This document shows, piece by piece, positions 7,294 to 15,467 of a stretch of 30,121 bases of DNA; the stretch's first letter is position 1, and each line of letters begins with the position of its first letter. The notes beneath the pieces are model-generated. The model saw only the letters and a list, made by a program, of their open reading frames with translations, had not been told where the DNA came from and made no database searches. This DNA is from JALOAP01 sp964632355 (lineage in GTDB: Bacteria; Chloroflexota; Dehalococcoidia; Tepidiformales; Tepidiformaceae), in NCBI GenBank assembly GCA_964632355.1, contig CAZWBW010000026.1:1-30121 (forward strand). Direction: 5' to 3'. The position numbers were made by a program, and so were the translations under genes.

Positions 7294-9228
7294 ATGACAG
7301 AGAAGCTCGGTGCCTTCGTAGGGAAAATTGCCTTTGTCGACCTCACCGCCCAAACGGTGACCGTGTCTGACCTGCCCCGGGAATGGGCGGAAAAGTACAT
7401 CGGCGGCCAGGGTATCGCCACCAGGCTCTGCTACGACCTCATCCCGGACGACTGTGATCCCTACGGGCCTGAGAACCGGATCATCATGAGCGCCGGCACG
7501 TTCATCAACACGATGGTGCCCGGGGCCAGCAAGCTCCTCCTGAACACGAAAGGCCCCCTCAACCGGCGCTATGCCACCTCCTCGTCGGGCATCTTCGCCG
7601 ACAAGCTCAAGGCTGGTGGGTTCGACCACGTCGTCGTGAGCGGTGCGGCAGACCGGCCAGTTTACCTGCTCATCGACGACGGCGAGATCACCATCCACGA
7701 TGCGAGCCACCTCTGGGGCCTCGATACGCGCGAAACCACCGAGGCGCTCTGGGCCGAACAGCCCGGCGGCTCCGTTATCACCATTGGCCCCGCCGGCGAA
7801 CGGATGGCTCCGAACGCCATTGTGCTTGGCCAGGGCCACTCGACCTCCGGTTCCGGCGGACTCGGTGCCATCTTCGGCTCGAAGAAGCTGAAGGCGGTGG
7901 TCGCACGGGGCTCGCACCCCGTCCACCTCGCGGACGTCAACCGCTTCCATGGACTCGCGGCGAGGACCATCAAGGACGTGATGGCCGGCCCCTACATTCC
8001 CTGGTGGCGCGAACTGGGAACGCTCGTGCAACTCCAGGAGTTTGCCGGCCCCGGCGCCGTCGAGCGCACGGAAAAGATGGGGCTCAAGATTCGCGAGTGG
8101 ACCGACATCTACCGCAACAAGGTGAAGGACCGGAGCATGACCTGCCCCGGCTGCCCCGTCGCCTGCAAGCAGCAGATCGGCATTACCGAAGGTGAGCACG
8201 CCGGCAAGCTCATTCCGATGTCCTGCTCGCTCGGCACGCTCACTGCCCCGTTCCTCACGGGCGCCGGCATTCCGCTCGAGCACTACGACGAAGCAATCAT
8301 CTGCGCGGAGATGTGCAACCGCCTCGGCATCTCGACGCTCTCCGACGCCATCAGCTGGATCCATCGGCTGTACGAAGACGGTGTCTTTACCAAAGAGGAC
8401 ACCGACGGCCTCGACCTTAGTAAGGGCAACTACGAGGATCTCCAGGAGTTTATCCGCCAGGTTGCCTATGGCTATGGCTTCGGCGGCGAGCTGGCCAAGC
8501 CCTTTGAGGAAGTGCAGGAGGCGTACCGGCCTCAGCTGGACCGCTACTACGCCTGGAAGGGGCACGTTCTCAGGAAGGAGAGTGAGCAGGAAGGTGGGCG
8601 CCACTGGGGCAAGCGCTGGTCGGTGCTCTTCTTCAGCCACGTAATCGACCCGCGTGCCGATGGGCCTGGTACGGCCTACGGTTCCCCGACGTGGATGCCC
8701 GGCCGCTCCGGTTCCAGCCTGAAGCGGTACGGTAGGGCGATCGGCATCCCGGATGAGGAAATCGACAAGATCTTCACCGGCGAGACAGACGGCTACGACA
8801 CCGGCCTCCTGACTCACCGCGTCGAACTGTACAACCTCATCCTGTACTCGCTCGGGACGTGCCAGCGGTCCTTCATCTCGCACGCCCTGCCAACCCAGCG
8901 CATCGCGCAACTGTACACGTACGGCACCGGCATCGAAGTCACCCAGGAGGACCTCCTCGAAAGCGCCGAGCGAATCATCACGCTGCAGCGCATGTTCAAC
9001 CTCCGCGAGGGGTACACGCGCGACCGGGAAACCTACCCGCGCGGCTACCTCGATGAGCGCGAAGAGCGCGAACTCAATGCCTGCCTCGATGCCTACTACG
9101 GTGCACACGGGTGGGATATTGAGACCGGTATCCCGACTGACGAGACACTCCAGCGGCTGGGAATCTCCCGGGAAAGGGACCCCATCACGCACGAAATGGC
9201 GAACGGCCCGGCCGTGAGTATCGCCTGA
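7294..9228 (+). CDS. Aldehyde ferredoxin oxidoreductase family protein (tungsten/molybdenum pterin enzyme)
   Basis: AOR-family enzymes oxidise aldehydes to carboxylates, or run the reverse, passing electrons to ferredoxin; they hold a W- or Mo-bis-pyranopterin and one [4Fe-4S] cluster. 644 residues from ATG 7294 with GGAGGA 5 nt upstream, which excludes longer upstream starts lying in the operator. N-terminal AOR signatures include KIAFVDLTAQTVTV, YIGGQGIATRL and GPLNRRYATSSSGIFADKLK. Cluster ligands are C284, C287 and C291 (CPGCPVAC) and C523 (GTCQRS), the CxxCxxxC...C arrangement of Pyrococcus AOR. Length is normal for the family. It begins an operon with a ferredoxin 16 nt downstream. The family also contains relatives acting on other substrates (for example the BamB benzoyl-CoA reductase subunit), so aldehyde oxidation is likely but the substrate is unknown. 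Confidence 0.94.
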   Translation: MTEKLGAFVGKIAFVDLTAQTVTVSDLPREWAEKYIGGQGIATRLCYDLIPDDCDPYGPENRIIMSAGTFINTMVPGASKLLLNTKGPLNRRYATSSSGIFADKLKAGGFDHVVVSGAADRPVYLLIDDGEITIHDASHLWGLDTRETTEALWAEQPGGSVITIGPAGERMAPNAIVLGQGHSTSGSGGLGAIFGSKKLKAVVARGSHPVHLADVNRFHGLAARTIKDVMAGPYIPWWRELGTLVQLQEFAGPGAVERTEKMGLKIREWTDIYRNKVKDRSMTCPGCPVACKQQIGITEGEHAGKLIPMSCSLGTLTAPFLTGAGIPLEHYDEAIICAEMCNRLGISTLSDAISWIHRLYEDGVFTKEDTDGLDLSKGNYEDLQEFIRQVAYGYGFGGELAKPFEEVQEAYRPQLDRYYAWKGHVLRKESEQEGGRHWGKRWSVLFFSHVIDPRADGPGTAYGSPTWMPGRSGSSLKRYGRAIGIPDEEIDKIFTGETDGYDTGLLTHRVELYNLILYSLGTCQRSFISHALPTQRIAQLYTYGTGIEVTQEDLLESAERIITLQRMFNLREGYTRDRETYPRGYLDEREERELNACLDAYYGAHGWDIETGIPTDETLQRLGISRERDPITHEMANGPAVSIA

Positions 9229-9244
9229 GAAGGGAAAGAATTCG

Positions 9245-9559
9245 TTGGCGAAGTTTGACAAAGACGTAGATTTCGAGGTTAACTCCGACGCCTGTGTTGG
9301 TTGCAATCTCTGCATGATGTCGTGCTCGTTTGTGAAGCATCGCGTGTACGACCAGAGCATTGCCTACATCACAGTCACGAAGGACGCCGGGCCGAACTAT
9401 CGTCCGGAAAGATTCTTTCCAAAGTTCGAAGAAGAATGTGACAGCTGCGGGTTCTGTCTCGAGTTCTGCTATTTCGGCGCTATCGTGAACAAGAAGCGCC
9501 CGAAGCAGCTTCCCGAGCTCGGCGAACCCAAGATGTCCAAGACCTATACCGAAGCCTAA
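9245..9559 (+). CDS. Ferredoxin-type 2x[4Fe-4S] electron-transfer protein
   Basis: 104 residues from a TTG start at 9245 (MAKFDKDV), with AAGGGAAAG upstream; a purine-rich site supports this start. Two complete cluster motifs are visible: C17-x2-C20-x2-C23-x3-C27 and C65-x2-C68-x2-C71-x3-C75. A 37-residue insertion separates them, longer than in a minimal bacterial ferredoxin and typical of electron-transfer subunits paired with molybdopterin or AOR enzymes. Its place 16 nt after the AOR gene makes it the likely partner or small subunit that carries electrons away. No FAD/NADH subunit follows, unlike the multi-subunit AOR of aromatic degraders, so the electron acceptor beyond it is unknown. 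Confidence 0.92.
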   Translation: MAKFDKDVDFEVNSDACVGCNLCMMSCSFVKHRVYDQSIAYITVTKDAGPNYRPERFFPKFEEECDSCGFCLEFCYFGAIVNKKRPKQLPELGEPKMSKTYTEA

Positions 9560-9600
9560 CGTTCGGGGAATCCAAGCTCGCCGCAACCGGGGCCATCGCT

Positions 9601-10626
9601 ATGAACAATCAGACCAGTGAAGGGGACACCAGTCGCACCAGAAGCCGTCCACCCGGCGACCCGGTGTTGTCTGTCTCCCACCTCTCCTGCGAGTTCAAAA
9701 CACGCTCGGGCTGGATCCGTGTCGTCGACGACATCTCCTTCGATGTTCAACCTGGCGAAATCCTTGGCCTCGTAGGAGAGTCTGGTTCAGGGAAAAGCGT
9801 GACCTGCCTTTCGCTCATGCGGCTGCACAAGAAAGGCCAGGCACGGGTCATCGCGGACAGCCTCAGGATCGACGGCGAGGAGACCAAGGACTACGACGAC
9901 CGCGCCATGCGGCGGCTCCGCGGGACGAAGGTTTCGATGATCCTGCAGGACCCGATGTCGAGCCTGAACCCGACGCTCACGATCGGCACGCAGGTCAACG
10001 AGGCGCTGCGGCGAGCTCCCGGGCCCCGGCGAAAGCCTGTCGACAGCCTCCGCGAGGTTCATCTCTCGTCACCCGAGCGCCGGGTATCCCAGTACCCGCA
10101 CGTGCTTTCGGGCGGCATGCGCCAGCGCGTGTGCATCGCCATGGCGCTGGCCAGCCGCCCGAAGATCCTGTTCGCGGATGAGCCAACGACCGCGCTCGAT
10201 GTGACCATCCAGTCGCAGATCCTCGCCCTGCTCAAGCGCCTGCGCGATGAGCATGGCACATCCGTCGTGCTCGTCACCCACGACCTTGGCGTGGTCGCCC
10301 AGACCTGCGACCGCGTCGCGGTCATGTATTCCGGGCGGATCGTCGAAATGGGCCCGGTCCGCGACGTGCTCCGCAACCCCCAGCATCCCTACACCCGTGG
10401 CCTCCTGGCTGCGCTCCCGCGCGTCGGCCACGTGGGCGAACTCAAGATCATGGAGGGGCAGCCGCCCGATCCCCGCGCGCTGCCTCCCGGCTGTCGCTTC
10501 GCCCCTCGGTGCCCCGAGGCTGCCGAGGAATGCCACAGCACCGAGCCGCAACTCGTCGCCACGGCCGCGAGCCGGGCGTGCGCGTGTTTGAAAGCTCAGC
10601 CCATGGTCCAGGGAGCAGGGGCATGA
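9601..10626 (+). CDS. Dpp/Opp-type ABC transporter ATP-binding protein (DppD-like)
   Basis: One of two ATPases that power substrate import through the paired permeases. 341 residues from ATG 9601. Visible are Walker A GESGSGKS, the Q-loop in MILQDPMSSLNP, the signature LSGGMRQR, Walker B ILFADEPTTALD and switch His in VTHDLG. The C-terminal oligopeptide/dipeptide extension with GCRFAPRCPEAAEEC is specific to the DppD/OppD family, some members of which hold a [4Fe-4S] cluster with cysteines in this region. The first 20 residues are a polar leader without similarity I recognise. The stop overlaps the next start (ATGA at 10623-10626), showing translational coupling with its partner ATPase. Confidence 0.95.
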   Translation: MNNQTSEGDTSRTRSRPPGDPVLSVSHLSCEFKTRSGWIRVVDDISFDVQPGEILGLVGESGSGKSVTCLSLMRLHKKGQARVIADSLRIDGEETKDYDDRAMRRLRGTKVSMILQDPMSSLNPTLTIGTQVNEALRRAPGPRRKPVDSLREVHLSSPERRVSQYPHVLSGGMRQRVCIAMALASRPKILFADEPTTALDVTIQSQILALLKRLRDEHGTSVVLVTHDLGVVAQTCDRVAVMYSGRIVEMGPVRDVLRNPQHPYTRGLLAALPRVGHVGELKIMEGQPPDPRALPPGCRFAPRCPEAAEECHSTEPQLVATAASRACACLKAQPMVQGAGA

Positions 10627-11711
10627 CTACCGCAGCAGCATCCACTCGCGCCGGGGCCGAATCGGGCCCCGGGAAACCTCCTGTCTTTTCGCTGTCCCAC
10701 GTCACGAAGGAATACCAGGTCGGGACGAGGTTCCTGCGCTGGGGCGGCGGCACCCTCCGCGCAGTCGACGACGTTAGCGTCGATATCGCGCGCGACGAGT
10801 GCTTCGGCATTGTCGGCGAATCCGGTTGCGGGAAGAGCACGCTCGCCAAGATGCTTCTCCTCCTCGAACCGGTCACCAGGGGCCAGCTCCTTTTCGAAGG
10901 GAAGGACGTCAGCAAACTCGATCGAAAGGGACGCCGGGCCTTTCGGCGGAAGGTCCAGGCGGTGCTGCAGGACCCATACAGCAGCCTGAACCCGCGCATG
11001 TCCGTGAAGAGCATTATTTCCGAGCCGATGGAAGCGCTCGGTGTGGGCACCAAGAAGGAGCGGGAAGAGCGCGTCTGCTACCTGATGGAGCAGGTGGGGC
11101 TGAACCCCGACTTCCGCAATCGCTTCCCGCATCAGTTCAGCGGCGGGCAGCAGCAGCGCGTGGCTATCGCCCGCGCGCTGAGCGTCGAACCTGAAGTGCT
11201 CATCCTCGACGAGCCGACTTCGGCGCTCGACGTTTCGGTGCGCACGCAGATCATCCGGCTGCTCTCCGACGTCCGCTCGAAGTTCTCGCTGACGATGGTC
11301 TTTATTTCCCACGACCTCGCCGTCGTCGAGCAGATCTGCGACCGCGTTGGCGTGATGTACGCCGGCGAAATGGTCGAAACCGGTCCTGCGTCCGAGGTCA
11401 TCGGCCGGGCCATCCATCCGTACACCCAGGCACTCACTGCCGCGGTTCCTTCGCCCGATCCCGATGAGCGGCCCGCGACGCGCGAACTCCTCGAAGGCGA
11501 GATTCCCAGTCCGATGAACCTGCCTTCGGGGTGCCGCTTCCATCCTCGCTGTCCGAAGGCGATGGACCGCTGCTCGGCAGACCGTCCACTGCTGCAGACG
11601 GTACAGGCCATGGCCCGCGAGGCTGCGTGTCACCTGTTCTCCCCGTCGGAGATCCCGGTCCTGCCGGGCAAGGGCGACGGCGAACGAAAGATGGTCGGCG
11701 AGGTTCTCTGA
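10623..11711 (+). CDS. Dpp/Opp-type ABC transporter ATP-binding protein (DppF-like)
   Basis: Second ATPase of the importer, 362 residues, started at the ATG that overlaps the upstream stop. Longer in-frame starts inside the upstream gene are possible but unsupported. Motifs are Walker A GESGCGKS, VLQDPYSSLNPRM, signature FSGGQQQR, Walker B ILDEPTSALD and FISHDLAVV. The tail carries SGCRFHPRCPKAMDRC, the family's cysteine-containing C-terminal signature. It forms a heterodimer with the DppD-like subunit in known systems. It is 3 nt from the first permease gene, so all four transporter parts should be made together. Confidence 0.95.
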   Translation: MTTAAASTRAGAESGPGKPPVFSLSHVTKEYQVGTRFLRWGGGTLRAVDDVSVDIARDECFGIVGESGCGKSTLAKMLLLLEPVTRGQLLFEGKDVSKLDRKGRRAFRRKVQAVLQDPYSSLNPRMSVKSIISEPMEALGVGTKKEREERVCYLMEQVGLNPDFRNRFPHQFSGGQQQRVAIARALSVEPEVLILDEPTSALDVSVRTQIIRLLSDVRSKFSLTMVFISHDLAVVEQICDRVGVMYAGEMVETGPASEVIGRAIHPYTQALTAAVPSPDPDERPATRELLEGEIPSPMNLPSGCRFHPRCPKAMDRCSADRPLLQTVQAMAREAACHLFSPSEIPVLPGKGDGERKMVGEVL

Positions 11712-11714
11712 GCG

Positions 11715-12632
11715 ATGGTGCCCTACGTTCTCTCTCGAATCGTGCGCGGCGCGCTGACCGTCTTCGGCGTGATGATCGTCATCTTCCTGCTGACGCGCGC
11801 CAGCGGTGACCCGGCCGCCACCCTGCAGGGCGACTCGAACGACCCTGCCCGTTACGAACAGATTCGCCGGGACCTGGGTCTCGATAAGCCGCTGTACGAG
11901 CAGTTCGGCGCCTACCTCTCCGACATTCTTCGCGGCGACCTCGGCGAGAGCTGGAACTACCGCCGCCCCACGATGGACGTGGTCGCCGACCGGTTGCCCG
12001 AATCCATCAAGCTGGCCGGCGCAGGTCTGCTTGTCTCGGTCGGCCTCGGTGTTCCGCTCGGCGTGGTGGCGGCGGCTCGTCGCGGCGGGTTCGTCGACAA
12101 GCTCGCCCGGACGTTCGGTCTGTTGGGCCAGTCGATTCCCACCTTCTGGGTCGGCATCATGCTGGTGCTCATCTTCTCGGTGCAGCTCGAACTGCTGCCC
12201 TCGAGCGGTACCGGCGGCCTGAAACATCTTATCCTGCCGGCCATCGCCGTCGGCTGGTTCTCGACCGCGTCGGTCCTGCGGCTCACCCGCTCCGCCATGC
12301 TCGATGTGCTCGATAGCGAGTACATCAAGATGGCGCGCATCAAGGGGCTGAGCGAGGCACGCGTCATCTGGCGTCACGCCCTGAAGAACGCCTCTATTCC
12401 GATCGTGACTATCGCTGGCATCCAGCTCGCCGCGCTCCTGACCGGTGCCGTCGTGACGGAATCGATCTTCGCGTGGCCCGGCATTGGAAGCCTCGTCGTC
12501 ACAGCCGCGAACGGCCGCGACTTCCCGGTCGTGCAGACCGTGGCGCTTTTGGCGGCGGTCACGTTCGTCGGCGTCAACCTCCTGGTCGACATCCTCTACG
12601 GCTATCTCGACCCGCGGATCTGGGCGAAGTAG
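11715..12632 (+). CDS. Dpp/Opp-type ABC transporter permease (DppB-like)
   Basis: Integral membrane subunit, 305 residues from ATG 11715. An N-terminal helix (VFGVMIVIFLLTRASGDPA) is followed by a periplasmic stretch with DLGLDKPLYEQFGAYL and GDLGESW, hallmarks of DppB/OppB proteins; about five more helices follow. The ATPase-coupling EAA loop is seen in EYIKMARIKGLSEARVIWRH. The C-terminal pair VNLLVDILYGYLDPRI is also family-typical. Together with the next gene it makes the translocation pore. Confidence 0.95.
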   Translation: MVPYVLSRIVRGALTVFGVMIVIFLLTRASGDPAATLQGDSNDPARYEQIRRDLGLDKPLYEQFGAYLSDILRGDLGESWNYRRPTMDVVADRLPESIKLAGAGLLVSVGLGVPLGVVAAARRGGFVDKLARTFGLLGQSIPTFWVGIMLVLIFSVQLELLPSSGTGGLKHLILPAIAVGWFSTASVLRLTRSAMLDVLDSEYIKMARIKGLSEARVIWRHALKNASIPIVTIAGIQLAALLTGAVVTESIFAWPGIGSLVVTAANGRDFPVVQTVALLAAVTFVGVNLLVDILYGYLDPRIWAK

Positions 12633-12659
12633 GGCCCGCGAGCGGTTGGAGGACAGAGC

Positions 12660-13505
12660 ATGAGTCGAATTCGCCCATTTCTCAAGCTGAACCCCACCCT
12701 GCCCATCGTGGTCCTGCTGGTCATGGCAGTGGCCGCTGTTGTTGGGCCGAGTCTCACGCCGGGCGAGTCCGAAACCAGCGACCTTTCGATCGCGCTGCTA
12801 CCCCCGGCCTGGGAAGACGGTGGCGATTGGAAGTACCCCCTCGGTACCGATGACTCCGGCCGCGACATCCTGAGCCGGATCCTGGATGGCGCGAAAGTCA
12901 CGGCAATCGTGGCCGGCGGCGCTATCCTCATCGCCGCTGCCATTGGCGTGATCCTCGGCGTGCTCGCCGGGTTCCTCGGCGGCGTCGTCGATGCTGTGGT
13001 CATGTGGGCGGTCGACACGCTCTACGCGTTGCCGACGCTCATTCTTGTCATCGTTGCAGTGACGGTGATCGGCCACTCGTTGTGGGCGCTCATGCTCATC
13101 ATGGGCCTGCTCGGGTGGGCCGGCCACGCGCGCGTCATTCGCGGGCAGGTGCTCGCGCTTCGCCACCAGGAGTTCGTCACCCTCGCGCGGATCGGCGGCT
13201 GTTCGAACCTTCGCATCATGCGCCGCCACATCCTGCCCAACGTGGTCGGCTCCATCCTGGTGCTCACCACGCTCAATGTCGGTAGCTTCATCCTTCTCGA
13301 GTCGGCGCTGAGCTTCCTTGGCCTTGGTGTCCGGCCGCCGAACGCCTCCTGGGGCGTGATGCTCGCCGATGGCCGCAACTACATCTCTACCGCCTGGTGG
13401 ATCGTCACCTTCCCCGGCATCGCAATTGGGCTGACGATCCTGTGCGGCAACCTCCTCGGCGACTGGCTGCGCGACCACCTCGACCCGACGTTGGAAGCGC
13501 GATGA
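12660..13505 (+). CDS. Dpp/Opp-type ABC transporter permease (DppC-like)
   Basis: Second membrane subunit, 281 residues from ATG 12660, with GGAGG about 8 nt upstream. Characteristic segments are HPLGTDDSGRDILSR-type motif (here YPLGTDDSGRDILSRIL), the coupling loop EFVTLARIGGCSNLRIMRRH, SALSFLGLGVRPPNASWG and WWIVTFPGIAIGLTIL near the end. Six helices are predicted by eye. The stop overlaps the mobB start (ATGATGA around 13502-13508), an unusual coupling of a permease to a cofactor gene that argues for one functional unit. Confidence 0.95.
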   Translation: MSRIRPFLKLNPTLPIVVLLVMAVAAVVGPSLTPGESETSDLSIALLPPAWEDGGDWKYPLGTDDSGRDILSRILDGAKVTAIVAGGAILIAAAIGVILGVLAGFLGGVVDAVVMWAVDTLYALPTLILVIVAVTVIGHSLWALMLIMGLLGWAGHARVIRGQVLALRHQEFVTLARIGGCSNLRIMRRHILPNVVGSILVLTTLNVGSFILLESALSFLGLGVRPPNASWGVMLADGRNYISTAWWIVTFPGIAIGLTILCGNLLGDWLRDHLDPTLEAR

Positions 13506-14050
13506 TGGCGCCACAGGCATCCCCGGTCGTGCTCGCCATCTCCGGCCCGAAGGACTCGGGGAAGACCCACCTGATCGAAAGCCTGGTTCGCGTGCTGCAC
13601 GACGAGGATATTCGCCTCGCTGTCGTCAAACACGACGCGCACGCGCACATGAAGGTCGACCACGAAGGCAAGGACTCGTGGCGCTACGCGGAGGCTGGGG
13701 CTCCCCGGGTGGGGCTGGTGGGGCCGTTGGGTCGCGTGGTCATCGACCGCAGCCGCCCATTTCTACAGGACGACGATGCCGGGGCTGCGCTCCGAAACCT
13801 GTTCGACGACGTCGATCTGGTTATCGCCGAAGGTTTCAAGGACCACGCCCTGCCGCGCATCAAGCTGATCCGTACCGGCGAGGGCCCCGCAACACACGTC
13901 GCGTTCGAACCAACCCCTGTGCGCGACGACGAGGTCAACGCAACGACTGCCGAGCAACTTTCCCTGGAACGCTGCGTGCAGTTCATCCACCGGCTGCTGC
14001 TGGGCGAGCAAAGTCCACTCGGGGCCGATGCCCCGGTGAACAGGGACTAA
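13502..14050 (+). CDS. mobB: MobB-type molybdopterin-guanine dinucleotide biosynthesis adaptor GTPase
   Basis: MobB binds GTP and assists MobA in attaching GMP to molybdopterin in the cytoplasm. 182 residues; ATG 13502 overlaps the dppC stop, and the adjacent ATG 13505 is equally possible. The P-loop reads GPKDSGKT, then VAVVKHDAH-like strand (LAVVKHDAHAHMKVDHEGKD) and the family's DLVIAEGFKDHALPRIKLIR. Its place in an AOR operon is odd because characterised AOR enzymes carry bis-pyranopterin without a nucleotide, so either this AOR uses a nucleotide form or MobB acts as a metal/cofactor handling protein here. That interpretation is inference; the family call is firm. Confidence 0.9.
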   Translation: MMAPQASPVVLAISGPKDSGKTHLIESLVRVLHDEDIRLAVVKHDAHAHMKVDHEGKDSWRYAEAGAPRVGLVGPLGRVVIDRSRPFLQDDDAGAALRNLFDDVDLVIAEGFKDHALPRIKLIRTGEGPATHVAFEPTPVRDDEVNATTAEQLSLERCVQFIHRLLLGEQSPLGADAPVNRD

Positions 14051-14076
14051 TTGCCTCGGTACAAACCGGGCATTCT

Positions 14077-14085
14077 GGAGGTGAT
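14077..14085 (+). promoter_or_regulatory. Near-perfect ribosome binding site deciding the CaiB start
   Basis: GGAGGTGAT matches the anti-Shine-Dalgarno sequence over nine bases and lies 8 nt (counted from GGAGG) before TTG 14090. It rules out the longer reading from TTG 14051, which would begin immediately after the mobB stop and would contain this site inside the coding region. Confidence 0.85.
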
Positions 14086-14089
14086 TGCT

Positions 14090-15277
14090 TTGGGAGCACT
14101 TGAAGGCATGCGCGTTCTCGACATGACGCAGTACGAGGCGGGGACCTCCGGAACGCAGCTCCTTGCGTGGCTCGGCGCCGAGGTCGTGAAGGTCGAACCG
14201 CCCACTGGCGATCCCGGGCGCGCCGTCTCGACACAAACGCCGGTTTCGCAGTACTTCCTGAACTACAACGCGAACAAGCGCAGCGTGGTCATCGACCTGA
14301 AGAACCCGCGCGGTTACGAGCTCTTCCTGCAGCTTGTTCCGCACTACGACGTTTTTGTGGAGAACTACGGTCCCGGCGCCGTCGAAAAACTCGGTATCGG
14401 ACCCGACAAGCTTCGCGAAATAAACCCGCGGCTCATTTACGCTCGGCTCAAAGGTTTCGGGCTCTCCGGCCCGTACAGCCAGTACAACTGCTACGACTGG
14501 GTGGCACAGGCCGCCGCGGGCGCCTTCTCTGTCACCGGTGACCCCAACGGCCCGCCCATGTTGCCGGGCACAACCAGCGGCGACTCGGGCGCCGGCGTCC
14601 AGCTTGCCCTCGCGATCACGGCCGCGTATGTACAGCAGCAGCGCACCGGCAAGGGCCAACTGATCGAGCTTTCGATGCAGGAAGCCGTCACGCTGTACAT
14701 GCGCACCCAGGGGCTCCAGGGATGGGGCCACTCGCCCGCCTCCCGCAGCGGCACCCGCCGCGGTTCCGCCACGACTGACGTCTACCCGTGCCTCGGCGGT
14801 GGCCCGAACGACTACCTCTTCATCATGGTCGTCACGTCCGCCCAGTGGGATGCGCTGTGCACCGCCATGGACCGGCCCGAACTGCTGGTGGATCCGCGGT
14901 TCCAGGATAGCGCCGCTCGTGTCGAACACTCCGACGCGCTCTGGGAGGAGATCGCAGCCTGGACTCGGCAGTACCCGAAGTACAAGGCCATGGAGATCCT
15001 CGCCTCCCACGGCGTCCCCTGCAGCGCCGTGCTTGACACCTACGAACTCTTCACCGACCCGCACCTCACCGCGCGGGGGTTCATCAAGGAGATTCACCAC
15101 CCCACCGGTGATGCCTACAAGGTGATGGACTGCCCTATCCGCCTTTCGGAGTCACCGGTTGAGCACCGGCCCGCCCCGATGCTCGGCGCCGACACCTGCA
15201 GCGTCCTTCAGCGGGACCTCGGGCTTAATGGAAGCGACCTGGAGGAACTGGCCGCGGCAGGGATCATTAAGGGTTAG
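14090..15277 (+). CDS. CaiB/BaiF family (type III) CoA-transferase
   Basis: Type III CoA-transferases move CoA between carboxylic acids through an enzyme-bound aspartyl anhydride. 395 residues from TTG 14090; the start GALEGMRVLDMTQYEAG is the normal family N-terminus. Other signatures are WLGAEVVKVEPPTGDPGR, KRSVVIDLKNPRG, ARLKGFGLSGPY, the segment YDWVAQAAAGAFSVTG in which D136 aligns with the catalytic aspartate of the family, and GVPCSAVLDTYELFTDPHL near the C-terminus. As the last gene of the operon it fits activation of the carboxylate formed by the AOR to its CoA ester, feeding later degradation. That link, and the acyl substrate, are inference. Confidence 0.94.
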   Translation: MGALEGMRVLDMTQYEAGTSGTQLLAWLGAEVVKVEPPTGDPGRAVSTQTPVSQYFLNYNANKRSVVIDLKNPRGYELFLQLVPHYDVFVENYGPGAVEKLGIGPDKLREINPRLIYARLKGFGLSGPYSQYNCYDWVAQAAAGAFSVTGDPNGPPMLPGTTSGDSGAGVQLALAITAAYVQQQRTGKGQLIELSMQEAVTLYMRTQGLQGWGHSPASRSGTRRGSATTDVYPCLGGGPNDYLFIMVVTSAQWDALCTAMDRPELLVDPRFQDSAARVEHSDALWEEIAAWTRQYPKYKAMEILASHGVPCSAVLDTYELFTDPHLTARGFIKEIHHPTGDAYKVMDCPIRLSESPVEHRPAPMLGADTCSVLQRDLGLNGSDLEELAAAGIIKG

Positions 15278-15434
15278 GTGAACCAGACTATTGCGCTCCC
15301 TAACACACGTCTTGCAGATGCGTTAATGCCGACATAATCGCAAGCGAGCGTTGTCGAGGGCGTGTAGAGTCCGGCTGACGAACCTGTGAGTTCGCCGCCG
15401 GGTTCCCCCCTTGGCCCAGCGGAGAATGTGAGTC
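15278..15434 (+). other. Intergenic region with promoter-like and folding elements, no gene seen
   Basis: Between the convergent CoA-transferase and HIRAN genes. It holds TTGCAG followed 15 bp later by CATAAT (15313-15339 approximately), then a nested hairpin CCGGC-TGA-CGAAC-CTGTGA-GTTCG-CC-GCCGG. A small RNA is possible but unsupported; no protein-coding frame is convincing. Confidence 0.3.
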
Positions 15435-15459
15435 GGGGAGGGCGAGCTGGGCCCTCCCC
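15435..15459. terminator. Hairpin between convergent genes
   Basis: GGGGAGGGC (15435-15443) pairs with GCCCTCCCC (15451-15459), nine base pairs. It lies 8 nt past the HIRAN stop on the minus strand and 158 nt past the CoA-transferase stop on the plus strand. There is no clear U-tract on either side, so a bidirectional terminator is only suggested. Confidence 0.45.
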
Positions 15460-15467
15460 AATTCATC

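Noticed and set aside
7258..9360. 700-codon minus-strand open frame
   Set aside because: Antisense to the AOR gene; its composition is a codon-position mirror of the real gene and it has no motif.
10596..12377. 593-codon minus-strand open frame
   Set aside because: Antisense to the ATPase and permease genes; His/Arg/Ala-rich shadow translation.
14051..14089. Earlier TTG start of the CoA-transferase
   Set aside because: The family N-terminus begins at GALEGMRVLD and a near-perfect ribosome site lies directly before TTG 14090.
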